Shown here piece by piece: positions 6,239 through 12,914 of a stretch of 28,793 bases of DNA (the first letter of the stretch is position 1; the number at the start of each line of letters is the position of its first letter). Source of the stretch: a virus. Under the pieces are notes generated by a model that was not told the DNA's origin, did no database searches, and saw only the letters and a list, made by a program, of their open reading frames with translations. A program made the position numbers and the translations under genes. The DNA is taken from positions 1 to 28,793 of the IMG/VR virus record IMGVR_UViG_3300030380_003232. One strand, given 5' to 3'.

Positions 6239-6397
6239 TCAAATACCAAAGAATAAAAGACCAACTGTCATAACCATTCCACAAAAGAGAATGATATATT
6301 TCATAATCTTAACAGCTAAACTTTCTTGGGTTTCGTCTAGGATTTGGACAAGTAGTCTTGCCCTCCTCCTAGCCTTTCGAGAACGTACCCTACTCAT
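6239..6397 (-). CDS. small Arg-rich single-pass membrane protein
   Basis: A 52-residue protein with a strongly basic N-terminus (MSRVRSRKARRRARLL), a short polar part and one hydrophobic segment at about 33-50 (KYIILFCGMVMTVGLLFF). The positive-inside rule places the basic end in the cytoplasm. ATG 6397 overlaps the previous stop as ATGA, which favours it over the in-frame ATG at 6421; no strong Shine-Dalgarno site is seen. Small membrane proteins at the start of early phage operons sometimes target host functions, but no family is recognised here. Confidence 0.5.
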   Translation of the reverse strand: MSRVRSRKARRRARLLVQILDETQESLAVKIMKYIILFCGMVMTVGLLFFGI

Positions 6398-6597
6398 AAT
6401 GTAACCTTGAGAGTTTTCCACAATCTAGAACAACCAAAAATATGTATATCTGTTTTACCCTCTTTTCTTGTTTCGATATATTCAAGGGTATTCAAGCCGT
6501 AGGAATCTATCCAATTTTCCATAATATCTTTATTAGGAATAAGAACCCTATCCCATAACAGACCCAACATTTTCTCATTGATAGTTAAATTAAGCAT
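6394..6597 (-). CDS. small hypothetical protein, first gene of the leftward operon
   Basis: A 67-residue protein (MLNLTINEKMLGLLWDRVLI...) with no recognised motif; it contains several Trp residues and a central acidic helix (NWIDSYGLNTLEYIETRK). It is the most promoter-proximal gene of the leftward set and starts with the cassette variant TGGAGAAAGCTAA, so it is likely expressed very early. It couples by ATGA to the membrane protein that follows. Confidence 0.6.
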   Translation of the reverse strand: MLNLTINEKMLGLLWDRVLIPNKDIMENWIDSYGLNTLEYIETRKEGKTDIHIFGCSRLWKTLKVTL

Positions 6598-6664
6598 TTA
6601 GCTTTCTCCATTATTGTTTTTATTACTAAGATTTTACAGCAAAAACAAAATAAAGAAAAGTATT

Positions 6665-6790
6665 TTATTGCATATCTGCACTATTGAACGTTATTGGACA
6701 AACTTTTTCTACAGTTGCCGCCGCTTCACCATAAGTAGGATCTTGACAAGCTTCTGGAATTCAACGCAAAATCAGAGCTGAACCCATCAT
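6665..6790 (-). pseudogene. interrupted small reading frame (in-frame TGA)
   Basis: On the minus strand, ATG 6790 opens a frame MMGSALILR, then a TGA, then a protein-like stretch IPEACQDPTYGEAAATVEK continuing to ATG-CAA-TAA at 6665. The codons after the TGA (GGT GAA GCG GCG GCA ACT GTA GAA) match the use of the surrounding genes. TGA is a true stop elsewhere in this window. It could be a small gene broken by a nonsense change, a sequencing error, or chance. No ribosome binding site is seen. Confidence 0.35.
6743..6772 (+). promoter_or_regulatory. candidate sigma70-type promoter for the terminase operon
   Basis: A perfect TTGACA at 6743-6748 is followed after 18 bases by CAAAAT (four of six matches to TATAAT). 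It lies about 35 bases before the terminase small subunit start. The -35 is strong, the -10 weak, and the elements overlap the interrupted minus-strand frame, so this is tentative. Confidence 0.35.
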
Positions 6791-6806
6791 GTAGTTAGAC
6801 AAAGCA

Positions 6807-7169
6807 ATGAATCAGAAGTTAACCAAAAAACAAGAATCACTCATTACAGCCGTAGCAAATGGACACAACATAAGTGAAGCTTCACAATTGGCTGGATATG
6901 CAAAGGGTGAATCTGGCCGAGTTACAGCCAGTAAGACTTTGAAACTCCCACACGTGCAACAAAGATTGTTTCAGGAAGTCCAAAGTATGATTGGTTTGTC
7001 TGCTACGAAATCTCTTAAACAAGTAATCAACCTCTCAAACAATGCGAAATCTGAGTACGTCAAATTGGAAGCAAGCAAAGATATACTTGATCGAGCGGGT
7101 CACAAGCCGATAGACAAAGCCCAACATCAAGTAGTCGGTGACTTCAATATAAAGATCGACCTTACTTGA
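6807..7169 (+). CDS. terminase small subunit-like protein
   Basis: A 120-residue protein with an N-terminal helix-turn-helix (LTKKQESLITAVANGHNISE, then ASQLAGYAKGESGRVTASKT), a central helical part, and the C-terminal pattern EYVKLEASKDILDRAGHKP ending GDFNIKIDLT. This pattern is common in the small packaging subunits of phages, which bind the packaging start site and load the large subunit. No Shine-Dalgarno site precedes ATG 6807; ACAAAGCA before it resembles the end of the leftward start cassette. It is the first gene of the rightward operon, but the large subunit gene is 2.35 kb away, which is unusual. The end of the gene is followed at once by strong hairpins and a +1-frame extension (see findings). 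Confidence 0.72.
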   Translation: MNQKLTKKQESLITAVANGHNISEASQLAGYAKGESGRVTASKTLKLPHVQQRLFQEVQSMIGLSATKSLKQVINLSNNAKSEYVKLEASKDILDRAGHKPIDKAQHQVVGDFNIKIDLT

Positions 7170-7682
7170 GCTCTCGGTGGTGTCGGATGAGCCAGACCCT
7201 CATCTTCGACACGACGCCAATCTCTTCGAGATGCCTAGCCCAATGGCGTCTTAACTTAGTTCTTCGAACAAATGATATACTTGGTTGTTGCATTGGGTTG
7301 TTATTAGATAAACAAAGGTTTGGTTCATAGCATAGTCTAACTATGTATATCTGCATTGGTTCTCTTGAGCTATGGGTGGCTCCGTTCACCAATGAAGTTC
7401 TTATCTTTACCTTTGGCTCTCTACAGATAGCCAAACGTAAACACTAGCTCGTACCTCGCAGGGGTTACACGACAGAGGGGGGTACACCAAAACTAGACAC
7501 TACACATACATGAGAAGTGTTGCCCTAACATTTTTAGCTAAAAAAAGCTCGACAAGGTTGTTGGGTTGGTGGTAGTTATGGATTTATGTTGATTATCTCA
7601 AAAATATTTTTTACTCTGAAAGGTGCGATCATGAGGGTTGGTGTATTAGCATCTGTTCTTCTAAACAGAAAAGGTAAACAAA
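7170..7682. other. 513-base stretch without a convincing gene
   Basis: Between the terminase small subunit and the next clear gene I see no credible protein. The first 80 bases are GC-rich and strongly structured (listed separately). Further inverted repeats are GTTC-TTC-GAAC near 7259-7269, CATAG...CTATG at about 7331-7345, GTACCTC (7451-7457) with GGGGTAC (7479-7485), and the 14-base palindrome TTTTTAGCTAAAAA near 7532. A minus-strand frame at 7162-7434 and a plus-strand frame from 7586 exist but look spurious. The position beside the small terminase gene makes a packaging site or a structured RNA possible; neither is shown. Confidence 0.5.
7180..7250 (+). ncRNA. structured GC-rich element after the terminase small subunit
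   Basis: Two adjacent stems lie 11 bases after the stop. Stem 1: GTGTCGGATGAG (7180-7191) pairs over all 12 positions with CTCATC (7199-7204) and CGACAC (7207-7212), leaving a TT bulge and a seven-base loop. Stem 2 begins at the next base: GACGCCA (7213-7219) pairs with TGGCGTC (7244-7250) and encloses a smaller hairpin ATCTC-TTC-GAGAT. No T-run follows, so it is not an ordinary terminator. It could be an RNA element, a packaging signal, or a stimulator of recoding; the class is unknown. Confidence 0.4.
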
Positions 7683-7991
7683 ATGGCGACACCATTGTGG
7701 CAGAGAAAGGGAGGGAAGAACCCAAGCGGCGGTCTGAACGAACAGGGAAGAAAGTCGTACGAAAGGGAGAATCCAGGCTCGGATCTAAAGTCACCAGTAA
7801 AAAAGGGGGACAATCCAAGACGAGCCAGCTTTCTAGCAAGGATGGGGAACGCAAAAGGTCCAGAGTACAAGGACGGAAAACCAACCAGACTTCTTCTAAG
7901 TCTAAGAGCATGGGGAGCAAGTAGTAAGGAAGATGCTCGAGCAAAGGCTAGGGCGATTAGTAAGCGTAACGAGAGTTCAAAAAAATCTTAG
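7683..7991 (+). CDS. conserved phage protein, DUF6321-like
   Basis: A 102-residue basic protein: MATPLWQRKGGKNPSGGLNE, then GSDLKSPVKKGDNPRRASFL, then ARMGNAKGPEYKDGKPTRLL and SLRAWGASSKEDARAKARAI. This whole pattern is strikingly familiar from marine phages and is, I believe, the DUF6321 family, usually found in packaging/structural neighbourhoods, function unknown. The motifs are unusually well kept, which points to a specific role, perhaps nucleic-acid binding in view of the charge. The start has only a weak AGGT site. A frame in another phase covers the same stretch and is a shadow. Confidence 0.75.
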   Translation: MATPLWQRKGGKNPSGGLNEQGRKSYERENPGSDLKSPVKKGDNPRRASFLARMGNAKGPEYKDGKPTRLLLSLRAWGASSKEDARAKARAISKRNESSKKS

Positions 7992-8024
7992 TGGGTGAGA
8001 ATCCAGAACCAAAGGAGTAAATAA

Positions 8025-8780
8025 ATGCCACATAAACCAGAACATAAAGTATCTGAACATTATCAGAAGATGCAGAAAACCACAGCTGGAAAGGCTGGGA
8101 AAGCTCTTCAAGATATGTATAACAAAAAGAAAAAGAAGAAGAAGAAAAAGAAGAGTGGTCTTTTTGATCGACTCAGAGAGATGGGTAGAAATTTAAAGTC
8201 TACTCTTAACGCACCAGCAAGAAGAGTTAGAGAAGAGAAGCTTGAGCAAAGAGCAGAACGTTCTGGAATAAAAAACCAGTCAGGTGAAAGCCGTATGCGA
8301 AAAGGTAAGCTTAATGAAGATGCTCCTAAAGGATCTGGTGGTAAGGCTTCTAAGTTTATTGATAAAAATGCTCCTCCACCATCAAGAAGAAAGACTGGAG
8401 AAGATAAGTTTGCTCCAAAGGGTGCTGGTGGTAAAGCTAAAAAGTTTATGGAAACTAAAAGTGAAACTGTTTCTGATAAGCGAAAGACACTTCAACAAGC
8501 AAATCAAATGAGAGCAAGAAAGGCTAGAAATCAAGGTGTAGATAAATTTGCACCAAAAGGTCAAGGTGGAAAAGCTAAAGCTATCATTGAGAAATCAAAA
8601 GAACCTTCTACATTCAAAGAAGCATTTAGAATGGCAAGAAAAGAAGGTAAAGCTAAATTTACTTTCAAAGGTAAGTCTTATGCCGCTGTTACTATGGACG
8701 AAGTAAGGAAAGCCAAGAAACAAGGTAAGATTGAGAAGGCAACTCTTGCCGCTTATCTTAGAATGAAAAGGAAGAAATAA
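8025..8780 (+). CDS. Lys-rich protein with internal repeats
   Basis: The 251-residue, extremely Lys-rich protein has a run of ten Lys at 34-43, a triplicated motif APKG.GGKA (units near 98-113, 126-141 and 172-187) and a C-terminal module FKEAFRMARKEGKAKFTFKG followed by KSY (197-219). That last module, 'F..AF..AR..G...F.w.GK.Y', recurs in phage structural or virion-associated proteins of unknown function. The rest is probably disordered. The charge suggests DNA or RNA contact, for example a virion-packed or packaging-associated protein (inference). AAAGGAG before ATG 8025 is a good binding site. It overlaps the next gene by one base (TAATG). Confidence 0.7.
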   Translation: MPHKPEHKVSEHYQKMQKTTAGKAGKALQDMYNKKKKKKKKKKSGLFDRLREMGRNLKSTLNAPARRVREEKLEQRAERSGIKNQSGESRMRKGKLNEDAPKGSGGKASKFIDKNAPPPSRRKTGEDKFAPKGAGGKAKKFMETKSETVSDKRKTLQQANQMRARKARNQGVDKFAPKGQGGKAKAIIEKSKEPSTFKEAFRMARKEGKAKFTFKGKSYAAVTMDEVRKAKKQGKIEKATLAAYLRMKRKK

Positions 8781-8926
8781 TGCCTGGATATAGTCAAGGA
8801 CAATCAATGATTGCGTCACAAGCTGGAGATCCTAAAAAGATTGAGAAAGCTGATTTTGATAAGTTAAGAAAGAGAAAGAAGAAGAAGCAACCTCTTTACG
8901 ATAAGGTCAAGATGAATGGCAGTTAA
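8780..8926 (+). CDS. small basic hypothetical protein
   Basis: A 48-codon gene reading MPGYSQGQSMIASQAGDPKK, then a Lys/Arg block (KLRKRKKKKQPLYDKVKMNG). The start overlaps the previous stop as TAATG and the end overlaps the next gene by 11 bases. The charge pattern is the same as in its neighbours. No family is recognised; the tight coupling and codon use support a real gene. Confidence 0.6.
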   Translation: MPGYSQGQSMIASQAGDPKKIEKADFDKLRKRKKKKQPLYDKVKMNGS

Positions 8927-9083
8927 TGCGGCTGGTAATTATACCAAACCAAAAATGCGTAAGGCTTTATTCAACTCAATCAAGAACCGAGCAGTTCAAG
9001 GTACGGCGGCTGGTAAGTGGTCAGCACGAAAAGCACAGTTACTAGCCAAGACCTATAAAGCAAGAGGTGGTGGTTATACCTAA
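8916..9083 (+). CDS. conserved small basic phage protein
   Basis: A 55-residue protein beginning MAVNAAGNYTKPKMRKALFN and containing GKWSARKAQLLAKTYKARGG, ending GGYT. I recognise this as a recurrent small phage protein (N-terminal 'NaaGNYTkP.mRk.lf', C-terminal 'gkWSaRKAQ.LAk.YKa.GGGY') that sits near terminase and head genes in marine and other phages; its function is unknown. The two conserved basic segments could bind DNA. Its stop overlaps the next start by one base (TAATG). Confidence 0.72.
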   Translation: MAVNAAGNYTKPKMRKALFNSIKNRAVQGTAAGKWSARKAQLLAKTYKARGGGYT

Positions 9084-9325
9084 TGAAGAGATCACAGAGA
9101 AGTCTTAAGGCTTGGGGGGAACAAGATTGGCAAACCAAAAGTGGCAAGAAGTCTTCCGTGACTGGGGAAAGGTATCTACCAAAGAAAGCAATTCAAGCTC
9201 TGTCATCAGAAGAGTACGCACGAACAACAGCAGAGAAAAGAAAAGCAAAGAAGAAAGGAAAACAGTTTTCTTCTCAACCAAAACAGATAGCAAAAAAGAC
9301 AGCACTCTATAGGAGGTTTAGTTGA
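9083..9325 (+). CDS. DUF5872-like conserved protein
   Basis: An 80-residue basic protein: QRSLKAWGEQDWQTKSGKKS, TGERYLPKKAIQALSSEEYA and KQFSSQPKQIAKKTALYR are the three conserved blocks of a family I know as DUF5872, found in large viruses and phages. 'TKSGK', 'TGERYLP..AI.AL' and 'QPK.IA.KTA.YR' are nearly intact. The function is unknown; a chromatin-like or DNA-associated role has only the charge to support it. The gene is coupled at both ends (TAATG upstream, TTGA downstream). Confidence 0.75.
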   Translation: MKRSQRSLKAWGEQDWQTKSGKKSSVTGERYLPKKAIQALSSEEYARTTAEKRKAKKKGKQFSSQPKQIAKKTALYRRFS

Positions 9326-9522
9326 GCTTTATAAATAATCTCAAACCAGAAGAACATAGAATGTTGCGAAGATTGGTGAAAGAAATACACTTCCAATACT
9401 TTGATGAAAAGCATACAAAGTCTTTTGTTACCAACTCAATGCTCGATAGTGTTATAGAAAACATCGGCCCAGAGGTAGCAGAGATTATGATTCGTACTGG
9501 AGTACAAAAAGGTTTGCGTTGA
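9322..9522 (+). CDS. small conserved protein preceding the terminase large subunit
   Basis: A 66-residue helical protein (SFINNLKPEEHRMLRRLVKE... IGPEVAEIMIRTGVQKG). It starts with TTG, chosen because a perfect AGGAGG lies at 9311-9316, five bases upstream, and no ATG follows until residue 14. Its own stop overlaps the terminase start as TTGA. Similar short proteins of the form 'IDnLkPeEh..lr..v......f......t...aD..ie.igPe.ae.m' occur just before the terminase large subunit in related phages; the function is unknown. Confidence 0.68.
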   Translation: MSFINNLKPEEHRMLRRLVKEIHFQYFDEKHTKSFVTNSMLDSVIENIGPEVAEIMIRTGVQKGLR

Positions 9523-11039
9523 TTAATTTTAATTATAAACCTGATGGCGAAACTCTAAAAGACTTCATGAAAGATGATAATTTTTTTCGTGGCATACGAG
9601 GTCCAGTTGGTTCTGGCAAATCTGTTGGATGCTGTGTTGAAGTATTTAGAAGAGCATTAGAACAGAAACCAAATAAAGATAAGATCCGTAGATCTCGATG
9701 GGCTGTTATAAGAAACACAAACCCACAACTCCGAACGACAACTATAAAGACTTGGCTTGATTGGTTTCCTGAAGATGATTGGGGTAACTTCCATTGGAGT
9801 GTACCTTATACTCACCACATAAAAAAAGGGGATGTCGATCTCGAAGTTTTGTTTCTAGCACTTGACAGACCTGAAGATGTAAAGAAACTTCTTTCTCTTG
9901 AACTAACTGGTGTGTGGGTAAATGAAGCAAGAGAGATTCCTAAAAGTATTATTGATGCGTGTACTATGCGTGTTGGTAGATTTCCAAGTATGCGAGATGG
10001 TGGACCAAGTTGGTCTGGTGTTATCTGTGATACTAACGCACCAGAAGAAGATCATTGGTGGGCTATTATGGCTGGTGAAGTTCCAATACCAGATCATATT
10101 CCAAGAGAACAAGCGACTATGTTGGTAAAGCCTGATAACTGGTCTTTCTTTACACAACCAGCGGCAATGCAAGAAAAGCTTGATGATAAGGGTGAAGTGT
10201 CTGGTTATGAGATGAATAAGAAAGCAGAAAACGCAAGTAACATTCTTGATACATACTATCCAAATCTTATACGAGGTAAAACAAAGAGTTGGATAGATGT
10301 TTATGTAATGAATAGATTAGGAATGATTCAGGAAGGTAAGCCAGTATATCCTGAGTTTCTTGGTGAAACACATATTGCTCAAGAAGAAATACCTATTGCT
10401 ATGGGTGTACCTTTATATATTGGTATAGACTTTGGACTTACACCTTCTGCTGTATTTGCACAGAAAGTAAGAGGTCGATGGTTAGTACAATCAGAGATAG
10501 TTGCTATTGATATGGGTATTGTAAGATTTGCTGAACTATTGCGACAAGAGATAAGCTCTCGATTCAATGGTCTTGATGTATATATTTATGGTGATCCCGC
10601 TGGCGATTTTAGAGCGCAGACAGATGAATCCACACCATTTCAAATACTAAGAGGTGCTGGATTAAAAGCTGTCCCAGCTCCAAGTAATAGTGTTGATTTA
10701 CGTTTGGAATCTGTTTCTGCACAATTAAATAAGATGGCAGATGGCAAGCCAGCGTTTCTTATTGATAGAAGATGTCCACAACTTATCAAAGGTTTTCAAG
10801 GTGGTTACTGTTATAGACGTATGCAAGTATCAGGGGAACGATATGATGATAAACCTGATAAGAATATGTACTCTCACATACATGATGCCCTTCAATATTT
10901 GATGTTAGGAGCTGGTGAGGGTAGAACTTTGATGGCTGGTCAAAAACCAGTAAAAGCTTTCAATGCAAGAAAAGGCTTTGATATTTTTTCAAGATCGCCT
11001 AATAATAGGAACAAGACCAGTTTTTGGAATAGATTGTAG
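9519..11039 (+). CDS. terL: terminase large subunit
   Basis: A 506-residue DNA-packaging motor that pumps DNA into the prohead and cuts the concatemer. The ATPase half shows Walker A GPVGSGKS (28-35) and a Walker B/catalytic segment VWVNEAREI (132-140). The RNase H-like nuclease half shows the three acidic sites: YIGIDFGLTPSAVF (D304), YGDPAGDF (D359) and HIHDALQYLMLG (D456). It starts at TTG 9519, overlapping the previous stop (TTGA), with AAAAAGG just upstream. All catalytic residues are present and the length is normal. Confidence 0.95.
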   Translation: MINFNYKPDGETLKDFMKDDNFFRGIRGPVGSGKSVGCCVEVFRRALEQKPNKDKIRRSRWAVIRNTNPQLRTTTIKTWLDWFPEDDWGNFHWSVPYTHHIKKGDVDLEVLFLALDRPEDVKKLLSLELTGVWVNEAREIPKSIIDACTMRVGRFPSMRDGGPSWSGVICDTNAPEEDHWWAIMAGEVPIPDHIPREQATMLVKPDNWSFFTQPAAMQEKLDDKGEVSGYEMNKKAENASNILDTYYPNLIRGKTKSWIDVYVMNRLGMIQEGKPVYPEFLGETHIAQEEIPIAMGVPLYIGIDFGLTPSAVFAQKVRGRWLVQSEIVAIDMGIVRFAELLRQEISSRFNGLDVYIYGDPAGDFRAQTDESTPFQILRGAGLKAVPAPSNSVDLRLESVSAQLNKMADGKPAFLIDRRCPQLIKGFQGGYCYRRMQVSGERYDDKPDKNMYSHIHDALQYLMLGAGEGRTLMAGQKPVKAFNARKGFDIFSRSPNNRNKTSFWNRL

Positions 11040-11048
11040 GAGAATAAT

Positions 11049-11327
11049 ATGTGTTTTGGTGGTGGAAGCTCTCGACCTGAACCAGTAAGCGATACTGTTA
11101 CTCAAGAGCAAAAAGAACAAAAAAAAGAAGAAACCCAAAAAAAAGTAGAACGTAGACAAGAAGCTCTTGAAAAAGAAGTTACTTCAGATACACCAATAAA
11201 AACACAGCTTACTTATGAGATGGGTGCAAAAGCTGGAACACCAGTTACAAGAGGTAGGAGAGGAAGACGAGCTTTATATACAAGTGGTCGAGGTGGTATT
11301 GGATTTAGAAATCCGATGATGTACTAA
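11049..11327 (+). CDS. small conserved protein between terminase and portal
   Basis: A 92-residue protein with a short N-terminal Gly-rich piece (MCFGGGSSRPEP), a central Glu/Lys/Gln coiled-coil-like segment (about 17-48) and a Gly/Arg C-terminus (TRGRRGRRALYTSGRGGIGF). Proteins with this 'RRGRRsL.tsggGGiGf' end are common between terminase and portal genes of T7-like phages; the function is unknown. TGTAGGAG stands seven bases before ATG 11049. Its stop abuts the portal start. Confidence 0.68.
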   Translation: MCFGGGSSRPEPVSDTVTQEQKEQKKEETQKKVERRQEALEKEVTSDTPIKTQLTYEMGAKAGTPVTRGRRGRRALYTSGRGGIGFRNPMMY

Positions 11328-12914
11328 ATGGCAGTTATGTATCAAAACATTGATGTAAACGATAATGATAAGCTATTAGCCGCTTACATGAAAAAATATG
11401 AAAAAGCCAAATCGATACGGCAACGATGGGAACCTTTGTTTAATGAATGTTATGAGTATGCTTTACCTATGCGTGAAACTTTCTACACTACCGCAAGAGG
11501 TGAAAGAAGAGATGAAAGAATATTTGATGAAACGGCTGTTGTTGGAGTACAAGAGTTTGCATCAAGACTTCAATCAGGATTAGTTCCAAACTTTGCTCGA
11601 TGGGCTGACTTTACTGCTGGTAGTGAAATACCAAAAGAAAGCAGAGATGCTATAAATAATGATCTTGATGAAGTTACAGATTATGTATTTGAAGTGATAC
11701 AAAACTCAAACTTTGCTCAAGAAGTACACGAATCATTTATGGATCTTGCTGTAGGTACTGGTGTTCTTCATGTTGCAGAGGGTGATGCTATAAATCCAGT
11801 TAAGTTTACTGCACTTCCATTACCTCATGTTGTTCTTGATGTTGGTCCAGATGATATGGTCGATCATGTATTTAGAGAAAGAGATATGCCTTTTGGTCAT
11901 ATTCCAATCGTGTATAGAGATATGGAACAAATGCCAAAGCTTGTAAATGCAATCAAAACAAATCCTGATGCAGAAGCAAAAGTTCTTGAAGTTGTGTGTA
12001 GAGATTACTCAAAGATAAATGAAGATGCCTATTTATGTTTTGTATTCGAAACAACAACTAAGTGTGTAATTAAGAAAGAACAATTCAAAGGAACTGGTAG
12101 TAATCCATTTATATGTTTTCGTTGGAGTAAAGATCCCGGTGCGGTCTATGGGCGAGGTCCACTTGTCAACGCATTGAGTGCGATTAAAACTACCAACCTG
12201 ACAATAGAACTTGTTTTAGAAAATGCACAGATGGCAATCTCTGGTGTGTATCAGATGGATGATGATGGTGTTATAAATCCTGATACAATCAATCTTGTGC
12301 CTGGAACTGTTATTCCTAAAGCACCAAACTCTGCTGGGTTGCAACCAGTTCAAGCGGCTGGATCATTTGATGTAGCTAATCTAATTCTATCTGATATGCG
12401 ATTGAATATTAAGAGAGCATTGTATAACGATATGCTTGGTAATCCTGACAAAACACCAGCAACAGCTACCGAAATCGCAGAAAGGATGGCTGACTTAAGC
12501 CGTCGTATTGGATCTGCTTTTGGAAGATTGCAGGCAGAACTCGTACAGCCAGTATTACAAAGAGTTGTTCATATTCTAAAGAAACAAAACAGAATAAAAA
12601 TACCAGTAATAAATGGTAGACAAGTAAAAGTACGATCTGTTTCACCACTATCACAAGCACAATCAAATGCTGATATTAGTAGTGTGGCTAGATTTCTTGA
12701 GCTCACACAAGCTCGTTTTGGTCAAGAACTTACAAATATTTTAATTAACTCAGAAGAAACAGCCACCTATTTAGCTAAGAAGTTTGGTGTTCCTGATAAT
12801 CTTGTAAGAGATTTAGAAGAAAGAAAAGAGATAATTAGAATGGCTCAACAGATGCAACAACAACAAATGCAGATGCAACAACAAGGACAGATGCCAAATG
12901 AACAAACTAACTAA
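11328..12914 (+). CDS. portal protein (head-tail connector, T7 gp8-like)
   Basis: A 528-residue member of the podovirus head-to-tail connecting family, which forms the dodecameric ring at the head vertex through which DNA enters and leaves. Recognisable parts are IRQRWEPLFNECYEYALPMR (about 27-46), FDETAVVGVQEFASRLQSGL, FMDLAVGTGVLHVAEGDA, and near the middle YGRGPLVNALSAIKTTN, then KTPATATEIAERMADLSRRI and LQAELVQPVLQRVVHIL. The C-terminus is a Met/Gln-rich tract. The length is usual for the family. The 3' end overlaps the next gene by 17 bases. Confidence 0.93.
   Translation: MAVMYQNIDVNDNDKLLAAYMKKYEKAKSIRQRWEPLFNECYEYALPMRETFYTTARGERRDERIFDETAVVGVQEFASRLQSGLVPNFARWADFTAGSEIPKESRDAINNDLDEVTDYVFEVIQNSNFAQEVHESFMDLAVGTGVLHVAEGDAINPVKFTALPLPHVVLDVGPDDMVDHVFRERDMPFGHIPIVYRDMEQMPKLVNAIKTNPDAEAKVLEVVCRDYSKINEDAYLCFVFETTTKCVIKKEQFKGTGSNPFICFRWSKDPGAVYGRGPLVNALSAIKTTNLTIELVLENAQMAISGVYQMDDDGVINPDTINLVPGTVIPKAPNSAGLQPVQAAGSFDVANLILSDMRLNIKRALYNDMLGNPDKTPATATEIAERMADLSRRIGSAFGRLQAELVQPVLQRVVHILKKQNRIKIPVINGRQVKVRSVSPLSQAQSNADISSVARFLELTQARFGQELTNILINSEETATYLAKKFGVPDNLVRDLEERKEIIRMAQQMQQQQMQMQQQGQMPNEQTN

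Larger units (their letters stand above)
2516..6609 (-). repeat. dispersed translation-start cassette, eight copies (AAGGAGAAAGCAA-ATG)
   Basis: Directly before eight leftward start codons lies a near-identical element with the minus-strand consensus AAGGAGAAAGCAA. Copies (plus-strand positions): 2516-2528, 3333-3345, 3895-3907, 4878-4890 (GTAA variant), 5484-5499 (followed by CA before ATG), 5830-5843 (GGAGGG variant), 6166-6177 and 6598-6609 (GCTAA variant). The conserved part runs past the Shine-Dalgarno core into the spacer, so it is more than anti-16S pairing. The genes at 2009 and 4510 have strong but different sites, and none of the rightward genes carries the cassette. The given span covers the first to the last copy. 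Confidence 0.85.
6598..6806. promoter_or_regulatory. divergent intergenic control region
   Basis: This gap separates the leftward early operon from the rightward packaging/structural operon and must contain start signals for both unless transcription comes from outside. The left part (about 6610-6668) is very A+T-rich. On the minus strand there are TAAAAT boxes (6636-6631 and 6668-6663) without a convincing -35 partner. The right part has a candidate rightward promoter and an interrupted small reading frame, listed separately. No clear operator repeat was found. Confidence 0.5.

Noticed and set aside
7325-7350. A tRNA-like anticodon arm GCATA-GTCTAAC-TATGT, which would read CUA.
   Set aside because: No matching D arm, T arm or acceptor stem could be built around it, so it is just a small hairpin.
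7162-7434. A 90-codon minus-strand frame across the structured island, with a Trp/Arg-rich C-terminus.
   Set aside because: It opposes all neighbouring rightward genes, has no binding site, and its protein-like end coincides with the GC-rich hairpins, which are open in more than one frame. It is not excluded, only unsupported.
7586-7924. Plus-strand frame beginning MLIISKIFF and running through the DUF6321-like gene in another phase.
   Set aside because: The overlapping frame at 7683-7991 carries conserved family motifs; this one is low-complexity Lys/Ser/Arg and is its shadow.
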